The notes under the pieces are model-generated. The model searched no databases and was not told the DNA's origin. It saw only the letters and a program-made list of their open reading frames with translations. The position numbers and the translations under genes are program-made. From the NCBI GenBank assembly GCA_024235855.1, contig JACKLN010000001.1:434001-498000 (forward strand): a stretch of 64,000 bases of DNA, given 5' to 3'. This DNA is from Burkholderiaceae bacterium. Lineage in GTDB: Bacteria > Pseudomonadota > Gammaproteobacteria > Burkholderiales > Burkholderiaceae_C. Below, in pieces: positions 42,755 to 51,025 of this stretch (its first letter is position 1; the number at the start of each line of letters is the position of its first letter).

Positions 42755-44407
42755 ATGGACCTGACCTGCGTGGCGGATCATGCCTGGCGCAGCCTCAACC
42801 AGGTGATGGTGTTCGGCGCCGGCGTGTTCGTGCTGCTGATGTTCATCGTCTCGACGCTGGGCACGCCGCTGGTCATGTGGCTGTACCGGCGGCGGGTGGT
42901 GGCGCTGATGTCGGCACGCGACGATGCCGAGCGTGACGAGGCCGACGCCGACGCGCTGCCGGCTCACGGGGCTGCGAAAGCCGCCCCGCTGGCGACCGGG
43001 CAGCTCGCCATCGAGGCCGCGGCGCGCCAGAAGCGCCTGCGCAACGTGCTGGTGGCCGCGTGCGCGGTGTACTCGCTGGTCGCCGGGCTGATGATGACCT
43101 TCTCGCCCGACGTGGTGCTGGACGCCAAGGCCGCCGCAGCGCTGCCCGACCGCACGCCCCTGCAGTGGGGGCTGACCGTGCTCTTCGACGCGCTGCTGGT
43201 GGGTGCGCTGTGCATGCCCATCGTGCTCATCGGCACCGCCCACCCGCGCTTCACGCGCCTGTACTGGCGCCGTTTCGTGCCGCTGTTCCTGGCCGCTGCC
43301 GCGCTGCGCTGGTCGGTGCACACCGACGGCAGCGAGGGCGCCACGCTGGGCATGGCCTTCATCGCGCTGTTCCTCGGCGGCTGTTTCGTCGCGCTGTTCT
43401 GGGTGGCCGTGGCGCGGCGCCACGCGCGCCAGGTGGCGCCGCTGCTCAACGTGCTGATGGGCACGCTGTACGCCGGCATGGCCGGCGTCCTGTGGGTGCT
43501 GCTGGTGGTGGGGCGCTGCGCCGACGAGGCCACGCTGGGCTTTGCCGTGCTGGCGGCGCTGGTGCCGGCGCTGGGCACCGCGTGGTTCGCGTGGCGGCTG
43601 GTGCACTGGTTGAGCCACCGCTACGAGCGCAAGGCGGTCAGCGACGCGCAATTGCAGACGGGCAGCTGGCTGCTGATGCTGACGGTGTTCGTGGCTCTGG
43701 CGGTGCTGGGCTTCGAGCGCGAGTCCAGCGGCCCCTGGCTGCCGCTGCTGCTGGCGGCCAACGTGGTGGCGCTGGCCGTGTATGCGGTGGGCCTGCAGCG
43801 CGTGCCGGCGTGGCCACAGCCGCGGTCGCTGCTCTTGCTGCGCGTGTTCGCCCACGACGAACGCGGCGAACGACTGCTCGACGAGACCGCCTTCCGCTGG
43901 CGCTTCATCGGCCCCATCCACATGATCGGCGGGCCCGACATGGCGCAGCAGACGCTGGACCCGCACGAGCTGCTGGCTTTCATCCGCGGCCGGGCGCGCG
44001 ACCAGTTCGTGACCACGCGCGAGCAGCTCGCGCAGCGCATCGAGACGCTGGACCTGCACCCCGACCCCGACCGCCGCTACCGCGTCAACGAGCTGTTCTG
44101 CTTCGCCAACGTCTGGCAGGCCGGCGTGCAGGCGCTGCTGGCGCGCAGCGACGTGGTGCTGCTGGACCTGCGCGGCTTCACCCGCCGGCGCGACGGCACG
44201 GCCTACGAGATCGGCCTGCTCGCGCGCGAAGGCGCGCTGCCGCGCACCGTGTGCCTGGTCGACGAGGGCACCGACGTGGCGGCGGTGCAGGCCATCGTCG
44301 CGGCTCAGGGACACGCGGGGCTCGACGAGGCCCGGGTGCTGACCGCCGACGGCGCGCTCGACGCCAAGGCGCTGTTCTCTGCGCTGGCGCAGGCGGCCTC
44401 GACCTAG
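42755..44407 (+). CDS. polytopic membrane protein with C-terminal nucleotide-hydrolase-like domain
   Basis: A 550-residue protein. About nine hydrophobic helices fill residues 15-365 (for example VMVFGAGVFVLLMFIVSTLG and LLNVLMGTLYAGMAGVLWVL). A soluble domain of about 180 residues follows, beginning PRSLLLLRVFAHDERGERLL and running through WRFIGPIHMIGGPDMAQQTL, RRYRVNELFCF and ARSDVVLLDLRGF to DGTAYEIGLLAREG. The final D-x-x-x-x-D and GTAYEIG pattern resembles nucleoside deoxyribosyltransferase and TIR-like NAD-processing folds; this is weak fold-level similarity only. GGGAGGA about 7 nt before the ATG fixes the start. The gene ends sharing CTAG with the convergent CoA-transferase. Confidence 0.75.
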   Translation: MDLTCVADHAWRSLNQVMVFGAGVFVLLMFIVSTLGTPLVMWLYRRRVVALMSARDDAERDEADADALPAHGAAKAAPLATGQLAIEAAARQKRLRNVLVAACAVYSLVAGLMMTFSPDVVLDAKAAAALPDRTPLQWGLTVLFDALLVGALCMPIVLIGTAHPRFTRLYWRRFVPLFLAAAALRWSVHTDGSEGATLGMAFIALFLGGCFVALFWVAVARRHARQVAPLLNVLMGTLYAGMAGVLWVLLVVGRCADEATLGFAVLAALVPALGTAWFAWRLVHWLSHRYERKAVSDAQLQTGSWLLMLTVFVALAVLGFERESSGPWLPLLLAANVVALAVYAVGLQRVPAWPQPRSLLLLRVFAHDERGERLLDETAFRWRFIGPIHMIGGPDMAQQTLDPHELLAFIRGRARDQFVTTREQLAQRIETLDLHPDPDRRYRVNELFCFANVWQAGVQALLARSDVVLLDLRGFTRRRDGTAYEIGLLAREGALPRTVCLVDEGTDVAAVQAIVAAQGHAGLDEARVLTADGALDAKALFSALAQAAST

Positions 44408-45597
44408 GCGTTCGGCACCACGGGCGCGGGCCAGCCCTGGCCGGTCAGCTGGTCATCGTGCGCGCCGAGCGTCGGCGCCGTCGTGCGCAGCCGCCCCGGC
44501 GTGGCCGACAGCTTGGGCACGATGCCCGGCACCTTCAGCGGCCGGCCGGCGTGGTCCTGCGTCTGCACGACCATGCCGCGCGCGTGGTACTGCGGGTCGG
44601 CGGCGATGTCGGCCACGGTGTAGATGCGCCCGGCCGGCACCTGGGCCGCGTCCAATGTGGCCAACACGTGGTCGATGGGGTGCTGTGCCGTCCAGTCGCC
44701 GATGGCGCCGTCGATCTCCGCCACCCGTGCCACGCGGCCGGTGTTGCCCTGCAGGCCGGGGTCGGCCGCCAGGTCGGCATGACCGATGGCCGTCATCAGG
44801 CGGCGGAAGATGCCGTCGCCGTTGCCGGCCACCAGCACCCAGGCACCGTCGGCACAGCGGTAGGCGTTGCTCGGCGCGATGCCGGGCAGCGCGCTGCCGG
44901 CCGGTTCGCGCACCACGCCGAAGGCGTCGTACTCCGGCAGCAGGCTCTCCATCACGTTGAACACCGCCTCGTACAGCGCCACGTCCACCACCTGGCCCTG
45001 GCCCCCGTTGACCTCGCGGTGGCGCAGTGCCGTGAGCACGCCGATGACGCCATGCAGCGCCGCCAGCGTGTCGCCGAGGCTCACGCCCACGCGCACCGGC
45101 ACGCGGCCGGGCTCGGCCGTCAGGTGGCGCAGCCCGCCCATGGCCTCGGCGATGACACCGAAGCCAGGCTTGCCGGCGTACGGCCCGGTCTGCCCGTAGC
45201 CGGAGATGCGCAGCATGATCAGCCCGGGGTTCAGCGCGTGCAGCGCCTCCCAGCCCAGGCCCCAGCCTTCCAGCGTGCCGGGCTTGAAGTTCTCGATCAG
45301 CACGTCGGCCTCGGCCGCCAGCGCGCGCACCGTGGCCTGGCCCTCGGGCGTGCGCAGGTCCAGCGCCACGCTGCGCTTGTTGCGCGACTGCACCTCCCAC
45401 CACACCGAGGTGCCCTCGCGCAGCAGCCGCCACTGGCGCAGCGGGTCGCCGCCGGCCGGTGGCTCGACCTTGATCACGTCGGCACCGAAATCGGCCAGCG
45501 TCTTGCCGGCGAACGGGCCGGCGATCAACTGGCCGAGTTCCAGCACCCTGACGCCTTGCAACGCATCGCGGGGTGTCGGGCCGGGCGGGGCATCCAT
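44404..45597 (-). CDS. class III (CaiB/BaiF) acyl-CoA transferase
   Basis: A 397-residue family III CoA-transferase that moves CoA between carboxylic acids in the cytoplasm. Typical segments are GVRVLELGQLIAGPFAGKTL, ADFGADVIKVEPPAGGDPLR, RNKRSVALDLRTPEGQ, ADVLIENFKPGTLEGWGLG and MLRISGYGQTGPYAGKPGFG. The catalytic aspartate expected after the GxGQ-type segment is probably Asp in VRVGVSLGDTLAALHGV. AAGGAG lies about 8 nt before the ATG. It is divergent from the GGDEF-EAL gene and convergent with the membrane protein. Substrate unknown; no pathway genes adjoin it. Confidence 0.9.
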   Translation of the reverse strand: MDAPPGPTPRDALQGVRVLELGQLIAGPFAGKTLADFGADVIKVEPPAGGDPLRQWRLLREGTSVWWEVQSRNKRSVALDLRTPEGQATVRALAAEADVLIENFKPGTLEGWGLGWEALHALNPGLIMLRISGYGQTGPYAGKPGFGVIAEAMGGLRHLTAEPGRVPVRVGVSLGDTLAALHGVIGVLTALRHREVNGGQGQVVDVALYEAVFNVMESLLPEYDAFGVVREPAGSALPGIAPSNAYRCADGAWVLVAGNGDGIFRRLMTAIGHADLAADPGLQGNTGRVARVAEIDGAIGDWTAQHPIDHVLATLDAAQVPAGRIYTVADIAADPQYHARGMVVQTQDHAGRPLKVPGIVPKLSATPGRLRTTAPTLGAHDDQLTGQGWPAPVVPNA

Positions 45598-45687
45598 CGC
45601 GCACTCCTTCACGGAACAGCACCGGGCAGCGGTCCCGGCAGACAGAAGTGTCCCCCGAACCGGCGAAGGTGGTACAAAATGATATAA

Positions 45688-47436
45688 ATGCCAGAAACGA
45701 CTCCCGCTCGCACCTTCGGCCGCGGCATCCACAGCATCCGCTGGCGCTTCGCGCTGGCCAGCGCCGTGCTGACCGCGTCCGGCCTTGCGGCCTTCGTGGC
45801 GCTGTCGCGTGGCCCGGCGAGCCCGGTCACCTGGGGTGTCGGGAGCGTGCTCGTGCTCGGCGTGGCCTGGATCACGTGGCTGATGGCCAGCCGCCTGACC
45901 GCGTCCATCGACGCCCTGCGCCGCAGCACCGAGGCCATCGCCGCCGGCGACGTGAACCGCCCGGTGGACGTGGACTGCGCCTGCGAGGTCGGCGGCCTGG
46001 CCGACAGCTTCCGCAAGATGACCTCGCGGCTGAACGCCAACATCCTGCGCATCAACGCGCTGGCCTACACCGATGCCATCACCGGCCTGCCCAACCGCAG
46101 CGTGGTGGAGCACCTGCTGGGTTATGCGCTGGACCCGGCGCGCGCCGGCACCTTCCGCGGTGCGCTGGTGTTCGTGGACCTGGACGGCTTCAAGCGGGTG
46201 AACGACGCGCTAGGCCACGACGGCGGCGACGAGCTGCTGCGCGCCGCGTCGCAGCGTCTGCTGGAAACCGGCCTGGGCCGCACGCTGCAGACCATCGACC
46301 ACTGCACCGACCCGTTCGGCAACCCCTGCAGCCGGCTCCCGGAAGACGTGGTCTTTGCGCGCTACGCGGGCGACGAGTTCATCGCCATCCTGCCCGGCGT
46401 CACCGACCGCACCGAGCTGGCCGCGGTGGGTCAGCGGCTGATCGCCGCACTGGCCGCCCCGTTCCGCATCCGCGGGCAGGACGTGACGGTGGGCGCCAGC
46501 GTGGGCATCGCCGTGGCGCCCGAGGACACAGTGAACGCCGCCGAGCTGATCAACTTTGCCGACCTGGCGATGTACGACGCCAAGCAGGCCGGGCGCGGGC
46601 GCTGCCGCTTCTTCGACCAGCGCATCCGCGAGGCGATCGTCGAGCGCACGCGCACCGAGGCCGACCTGCGGCGCGCGCTGGCTGGCGAGGAACTGCAGCT
46701 GCACTTCCAGCCCAAGGTCGGCGCCGCCACCGGCACGCTGTGCGGGGTCGAGGCGCTGGTGCGCTGGCGGCACCCGCAGCGCGGGCTGCTGATGCCGGCG
46801 GCCTTCATCGACGTGGCCGAGCACGCCGGCCTGATGGGCGCGCTGGGCGAGCGCGTGCTGCGCCTGGCCGTCCGCCAGTGCCGCACCTGGCTCGACCAGG
46901 GTGCCCGCCGGCCGGTGGCAGTGAACGTGTCGCCCACGCAGTTCGGCGACCCGGCCTTCGTGCCCGGCGTGCTGGCCAGCCTGCGCGAGGCCGGCGTGCC
47001 GCCGTCGCTGCTGACGATCGAGATCACCGAGACCATGGCGATGCAGGACTTCGAGGCCACTGCGCAGCGCCTGGCCGCGCTGCGCGCCGCCGGCGTGCGC
47101 ATCTCGATCGACGACTTCGGCATCGGCTTCTCCAACCTGTCGCAGCTGGCCAGGCTGCCGGTGGACGAGCTGAAGATCGACCGCTCGCTGATCCAGGAGA
47201 TCGGCCGCAGCGCCAAGAGCGAGGCCATCATCCGTGCCACCGTCGGCATGGCCCGGGGCATGGGCTTCCGCACCGTGGCCGAGGGCATCGAGACCCCGGC
47301 CCAGCGCGACTTCGTCGCCGCCCTGGGCTGCGACGTGCTGCAGGGCTGGCTGTTCGGCCGGCCGAACCCGGCCAGCGCCTACGACGTGGCCGCCACGACG
47401 CCGGCAGCCGCCGCACACGCCACCGCCGCGGCCTGA
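45688..47436 (+). CDS. membrane-bound GGDEF-EAL protein
   Basis: A 582-residue inner-membrane cyclic-di-GMP enzyme. Two hydrophobic helices (about 20-41 and 50-68), then a HAMP-like segment (SRLTASIDALRRSTEAIAAG). The GGDEF domain (about 130-310) has the signature as AGDEF (RYAGDEF) and no RxxD inhibitory site. The EAL domain (about 325-575) is intact: GVEALVRW, AVNVSPTQF, IEITET, IDDFGIGFSNL, ELKIDRSLI, AEGIETP and QGWLFGRP. The phosphodiesterase is therefore probably active, while cyclase activity is uncertain because Ala replaces the first Gly. An insertion between the GGDEF substrate helix and signature (DHCTDPFGNPCSRLPED) is notable. It lacks a periplasmic sensor larger than a short loop. 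Confidence 0.92.
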   Translation: MPETTPARTFGRGIHSIRWRFALASAVLTASGLAAFVALSRGPASPVTWGVGSVLVLGVAWITWLMASRLTASIDALRRSTEAIAAGDVNRPVDVDCACEVGGLADSFRKMTSRLNANILRINALAYTDAITGLPNRSVVEHLLGYALDPARAGTFRGALVFVDLDGFKRVNDALGHDGGDELLRAASQRLLETGLGRTLQTIDHCTDPFGNPCSRLPEDVVFARYAGDEFIAILPGVTDRTELAAVGQRLIAALAAPFRIRGQDVTVGASVGIAVAPEDTVNAAELINFADLAMYDAKQAGRGRCRFFDQRIREAIVERTRTEADLRRALAGEELQLHFQPKVGAATGTLCGVEALVRWRHPQRGLLMPAAFIDVAEHAGLMGALGERVLRLAVRQCRTWLDQGARRPVAVNVSPTQFGDPAFVPGVLASLREAGVPPSLLTIEITETMAMQDFEATAQRLAALRAAGVRISIDDFGIGFSNLSQLARLPVDELKIDRSLIQEIGRSAKSEAIIRATVGMARGMGFRTVAEGIETPAQRDFVAALGCDVLQGWLFGRPNPASAYDVAATTPAAAAHATAAA

Positions 47437-47464
47437 CGACCCGGGCCGCCGCTACGATGGCCGG

Positions 47465-47689
47465 ATGACGGACGACGAACGACAGCGCCTGGACGACCGG
47501 CTGGTGGACCTGGAGGTCAAGCTCAGCTGGGCCGACGACCTGCTCGAGCAGCTCAACGCCGTGGTCGCCCGCCAGCAGGGGCAGATCGACGCGCTGGCCC
47601 GCGAGGTGGCCCGCCTGTCCGCCCAGGCCGCCACTGGCACGTCCGACGCGCCCTACAGCCTGCGCGACGAACTGCCGCCGCATTACTGA
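47465..47689 (+). CDS. slyX: SlyX family protein
   Basis: A 74-residue coiled-coil protein. Heptad-like RLDDRLVDLEVKLSWADDLL and QLNAVVARQQGQIDALAREV are typical of SlyX, as is the end SLRDELPPHY. The length matches the family (about 70-75 residues). Function is not established. It follows the GGDEF-EAL gene by 28 bp, so co-transcription is possible. Confidence 0.9.
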   Translation: MTDDERQRLDDRLVDLEVKLSWADDLLEQLNAVVARQQGQIDALAREVARLSAQAATGTSDAPYSLRDELPPHY

Positions 47690-47745
47690 TCCTGCAGCGC
47701 GGCGGACAACGACCCGACCCGCCGCGTCCGCCTCCACGGGTTTTT

Positions 47746-47777
47746 ACCATTCACATTACAGGTGTAATGTTTATGGT
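47746..47777. promoter_or_regulatory. palindromic operator before the TetR gene
   Basis: ACATTACA-GG-TGTAATGT (47753-47770) is a perfect 18-bp inverted repeat, extended outward by ACCAT (47746-47750) and ATGGT (47773-47777) in the same symmetry. Its size and position just upstream of the ATG at 47784 fit a TetR-family autoregulatory operator. TTTACC (47743-47748) and TAATGT (47765-47770) with 16-bp spacing could be the promoter it covers. Confidence 0.75.
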
Positions 47778-47783
47778 TCAGCC

Positions 47784-48470
47784 ATGGTCACCCGTCCCGC
47801 CCGAACCGCGCGAACCACCCATGGCGATCGCGCCACCGGCCTCAGCCGGGCCGACCGCGCTCGGGCCACGCGCGAGCACCTGATCGCCACCGCCATCGAC
47901 GTCGTGCGCCAGCGCAGCTACGGCCAGGCCACGCTGTTCGAGGTGGCCAAGGCCGCGGGTGTCACGCCCGGCGCGCTGCAGCACCACTTCGGCTCGCGCG
48001 CCGTGCTGATGCTGGAGGTGCTGCAGGCCATCCTGCAGGCCGACGACGACCGCGGCGTGCCCTGGCCCGACGCGGCGCAGCCGCTGCCCGCGCGCGCCGC
48101 CGCCCTGGTGCAGGCGCTGTGGACACGGCTGTACGAGCCGCCGCGCTTCCTGGCGGCCTGGAGCGTGTACTTCGGCGCCGCCGGCGAGGCCGAACTGCAG
48201 CCGCCCATCGCCGCCATGCGCCAGCGTCTGGCCAGCGGCCTGCACGCGCGCTTCGCCGCCGTGCTGCCGGAGGCCAGCCGGCGCCCCGGCTTCGACGCCT
48301 TCGTCGACCTCGTGCTGTCGTCGCTGCGCGGGCTGGGCGTGGCCCGCCTGTTCGGCGCCGACCCCGCGGCCGAGGCCGCACAACGCGATCAGCTGGTGCG
48401 GCTGATCGTGCTCTGGTCCCAGGACACCCGCCAGGACCTCCCCCAGGACCTCCCACAGGAGCCCCGATGA
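47784..48470 (+). CDS. TetR/AcrR family transcriptional regulator
   Basis: A 228-residue regulator. The helix-turn-helix lies at about 33-76: TREHLIATAIDVVRQRSYGQ, ATLFEVAKAAGVTPGALQHH, FGSRAVLMLEVL. The rest is the all-helical ligand/dimerisation domain (AAALVQALWTRLYEPPRFLA). It likely represses its own operon (Bug protein, amidase, enoyl-CoA hydratase) through the palindrome immediately upstream. The C-terminus is encoded by 12-bp tandem repeats giving QDLPQDLPQEP, and the last repeat doubles as the ribosome site of the next gene, whose ATG overlaps the stop (ATGA). Confidence 0.9.
   Translation: MVTRPARTARTTHGDRATGLSRADRARATREHLIATAIDVVRQRSYGQATLFEVAKAAGVTPGALQHHFGSRAVLMLEVLQAILQADDDRGVPWPDAAQPLPARAAALVQALWTRLYEPPRFLAAWSVYFGAAGEAELQPPIAAMRQRLASGLHARFAAVLPEASRRPGFDAFVDLVLSSLRGLGVARLFGADPAAEAAQRDQLVRLIVLWSQDTRQDLPQDLPQEPR
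48419..48466 (+). repeat. 12-bp tandem repeat at the TetR 3' end
   Basis: Four 12-bp units: CCAGGACACCCG, CCAGGACCTCCC, CCAGGACCTCCC (identical to the one before) and ACAGGAGCCCCG. They encode the repetitive C-terminus of TetR, and the AGGAG of the last unit serves as the Shine-Dalgarno sequence for the Bug-protein gene. Confidence 0.7.
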
Positions 48471-49468
48471 ATCCCGTTCGCCACCTGCCTGCAAACGCCG
48501 TCCGCCGCCTCGCCGTCGCCCTGCCCCTGCTGGCCGCCGCCGCCCTGCCGCTGGCCGCCAGCGCCCAGGCCTGCCCGGGCAAGCCCATCACCCTGGTCGT
48601 GCCCTACCCGCCGGGCGGCGCCACCGACGTGCTCGGCCGCATCCTGGCCAAGGCCATGGGCACCCAGCTGGGCCAGCAGGTGCTGGTGGACAACCGCGCC
48701 GGCGCCGGCACCGCCATCGGCGCCGGCCAGGTGGCGCAGGCCGCGCCCGACGGCTGCACGCTGCTGATCAGCTCCAACACCACCTTCACCATCAACCCCG
48801 CGCTGAAGTCCAAGCTGCCGTACGACCCGCTCACCAGCTTCGAAGGCATCGGCGTCATCGGCACCTCGCCGCTGGTGCTGCTGGCCCACCCGTCGGTGCC
48901 GGCGAAGACGGTGCAGGAACTGGTGGCCCTGGCCAAGGCCAAGCCGGGCGAACTGAGCTTCGGCTCCTTCGGCAACGGCACGACGGCGCACTTCGCCGGC
49001 GAGCTGCTGAAGGTGATGGCGGGCATCGACATGGTGCACGTGCCCTACAAGGGCAGCGCGCCGGCGATGCAGGACCTCATCGGCGGGCAGGTGCCGCTGA
49101 CCTTCGACACCAACGTGGCCGCCATCCCGCAGGTGAAGGCCGGCAAGGTCAAGGCCATCGCCGTGACCTCGCTGAAGCCCTCGCCGACGATGCCCGGCGT
49201 GCCGTCCATCGCCGATGCCGGCTACCCCGGCTACGAGATGGTGCCGTGGATCACCGTGGTCGCGCCGCGCGGCCTGCCGGCGCCGGTGCGGGGCGCCCTC
49301 ACCAAGGCCTTCGCCGCCAGCCTGGCCGACCCCGAGACCCGCGCGCAGCTCACCGCCAAGGGCGTGGACGTGAAGCCCGAGGGCCCGGCCGCCTACACCC
49401 GCCGCGTGGAGGAAGAGCTGCCCAAGCTGCGCGCCTACGTGCACAAGGCCGGCCTACCGGTGCAGTGA
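48467..49468 (+). CDS. tripartite tricarboxylate transporter substrate-binding protein (TctC/Bug family)
   Basis: A 333-residue periplasmic binding protein. A signal peptide (1 to about 34, ending LAASAQA) precedes the Bug hallmarks PITLVVPYPPGGATDVLGRI, VLVDNRAGAGTAIGAGQVAQ, and DMVHVPYKGSAPAMQDLIGG. These proteins bind small carboxylates or amides; no TctA/TctB membrane partner is encoded nearby, which is normal for orphan Bug proteins in Burkholderiales. It overlaps the TetR gene by 4 nt and precedes the amidase by 4 nt. The neighbours suggest uptake of an amide or acid that the amidase and hydratase then process. Confidence 0.92.
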   Translation: MNPVRHLPANAVRRLAVALPLLAAAALPLAASAQACPGKPITLVVPYPPGGATDVLGRILAKAMGTQLGQQVLVDNRAGAGTAIGAGQVAQAAPDGCTLLISSNTTFTINPALKSKLPYDPLTSFEGIGVIGTSPLVLLAHPSVPAKTVQELVALAKAKPGELSFGSFGNGTTAHFAGELLKVMAGIDMVHVPYKGSAPAMQDLIGGQVPLTFDTNVAAIPQVKAGKVKAIAVTSLKPSPTMPGVPSIADAGYPGYEMVPWITVVAPRGLPAPVRGALTKAFAASLADPETRAQLTAKGVDVKPEGPAAYTRRVEEELPKLRAYVHKAGLPVQ

Positions 49469-49472
49469 GCCG

Positions 49473-51005
49473 GTGAGCCGCGACGACCTGCCGGAACTCG
49501 GCGCCCTGGCCCTGCGCGACCTGATCGCGCGGCGCGCCGTCTCGCCGGTGGAATTGCTCGACGCCTGCATCGCCCGCATCGAGGCGCTGAACCCGGCCAT
49601 CAACGCCATCACCGCCACCGACTACGACCGCGCCCGCGACACCGCGCGCGCCGCCGAAGCCGCGGCGCAGCGTGGCGACGCACTGGGCCCGCTGCACGGC
49701 CTGCCGTTGGGCGTGAAGGACCTGCAGGACACCGCCGGGCTGCTGAGCACCAGCGGCAACATCGGCCGCCGTGGCCATGTCCCGGCGCAGGACAACGCGC
49801 TGGTCGCACGGTTGCGCGCGGCCGGTGCCATCGTCACCGCCAAGACCAACGTGCCCGACATGGGCGCCGGCGCCAACACGCGCAACCCGGTCTGGGGCGC
49901 CACCGGCAACCCGTTCGACCCGCGGCTGAATGCGGGCGGGTCGTCCGGCGGCTCGGCAGCGGCGCTGGCGGCCGACCTGCTGCCGCTGGCCACCGGCAGC
50001 GACACCGGCGGGTCGCTGCGCATCCCGGCGGCGCTGTGCGGCGTCGTCGGCCTGCGGCCCACGCCGGGGCTCGTGGCCAACGACGCGCGACCGCTGGGCT
50101 GGTCGGTGATCTCGGTGCTGGGCCCGATGGCGCGCGATGTGGCCGACACGCGCCTGCTGCTGCAGGCCAGCGCCGGGCTGGACGCGCGCGACCCGCTGTC
50201 GGCCGAGCAGCCCGACCTGTTCGCGCCGCCGGCGCTGCCGGACCCGGCCCGCCTGCGCATCGCCGTCACCGCCGACTTCGGCTGCTGCGACGTCGACCCG
50301 ATGATCCGCCGCGTCTTCCACGACCGCGTGGCCGCGCTGCAGCGCCTGGGCGCGCAGGTGGAGCCGCTGGACGAGGCCCTGCACCCGCTGCTGGCCGAAG
50401 CACACGGCGTCTTCGACGTGCTGCGCGCCGAGAGCTTCTACGCCGCCTACGCCGACACGCTGCGCGATGCGCCGCAGACGCTGGCGCCGCACGTGCGCGC
50501 CAACATCGAGATGGCCGGGGCGATGACGCTGGCCGACCGCGCCGCGGCGCACCTGGCGCAGACGCGCATCGCCCGTGCCTTCTCGGCGCTGTTCCAGCGC
50601 TTCGACCTCATCGTGGCGCCCACGACGCCGGTCACGCCCTTCCCGTGGACCACGCTGTACGCCGATCGGATCGACGGCCGGCCGCAGGCCAACTACTACC
50701 GCTGGCTGGCGCTGACCTACGTGGTGACGCTGGCCACGAACCCGGCGCTGAGCCTGCCCTGCGGGCGCGACGAGGCCGGCATGCCCTTCGGCCTGCAGCT
50801 CATCGGCCCGCTGCGCCGCGATGCCCGGCTGCTGAACCTGGCGCAGGCGCTGGAGCAGGCCTGGGCCGGCGACCCGACGCTGGCACGGCCGCGGCCCGAC
50901 ACCGCGGCGCTGCGCACGCCACGGCCCGAACTGCGCAGCATCGTCACCCACCCGCCGATCCTGGGCGGCGGCGGGTCGGGGTCGGCCTCGATGACGGCCG
51001 TCTGA
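49473..51005 (+). CDS. amidase-signature family amidohydrolase
   Basis: A 510-residue serine amidase starting at GTG (49473). The Ser-cisSer-Lys triad is visible: Lys82 in LPLGVKDLQD, the cis-serine in LNAGGSSGGSAAAL (157/158), and the nucleophile Ser181 in GSDTGGSLR. The full amidase-signature core and the C-terminal NPALSLPCGRDEAGMPFGLQ block are present. It hydrolyses a carboxamide, substrate unknown. It follows the Bug protein by 4 nt and precedes an enoyl-CoA hydratase by 20 nt, so the operon may import an amide, release the acid and feed it to CoA-dependent degradation. No acyl-CoA ligase is in the operon. Confidence 0.92.
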   Translation: MSRDDLPELGALALRDLIARRAVSPVELLDACIARIEALNPAINAITATDYDRARDTARAAEAAAQRGDALGPLHGLPLGVKDLQDTAGLLSTSGNIGRRGHVPAQDNALVARLRAAGAIVTAKTNVPDMGAGANTRNPVWGATGNPFDPRLNAGGSSGGSAAALAADLLPLATGSDTGGSLRIPAALCGVVGLRPTPGLVANDARPLGWSVISVLGPMARDVADTRLLLQASAGLDARDPLSAEQPDLFAPPALPDPARLRIAVTADFGCCDVDPMIRRVFHDRVAALQRLGAQVEPLDEALHPLLAEAHGVFDVLRAESFYAAYADTLRDAPQTLAPHVRANIEMAGAMTLADRAAAHLAQTRIARAFSALFQRFDLIVAPTTPVTPFPWTTLYADRIDGRPQANYYRWLALTYVVTLATNPALSLPCGRDEAGMPFGLQLIGPLRRDARLLNLAQALEQAWAGDPTLARPRPDTAALRTPRPELRSIVTHPPILGGGGSGSASMTAV

Positions 51006-51025
51006 GCCCTGCCCAGAATCGGCGC

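Noticed and set aside
42755..44407. A defence island around the membrane/TIR-like protein
   Set aside because: Neighbours are housekeeping or metabolic genes (NUDIX, DUF1810, CoA-transferase); nothing resembling a cyclase, nuclease or restriction gene is adjacent.
45676..45687. TGATATAAAT as an extended -10 promoter for the GGDEF-EAL gene
   Set aside because: It abuts the start codon, so transcription would begin inside the gene, and no matching -35 element is seen at 17 bp.
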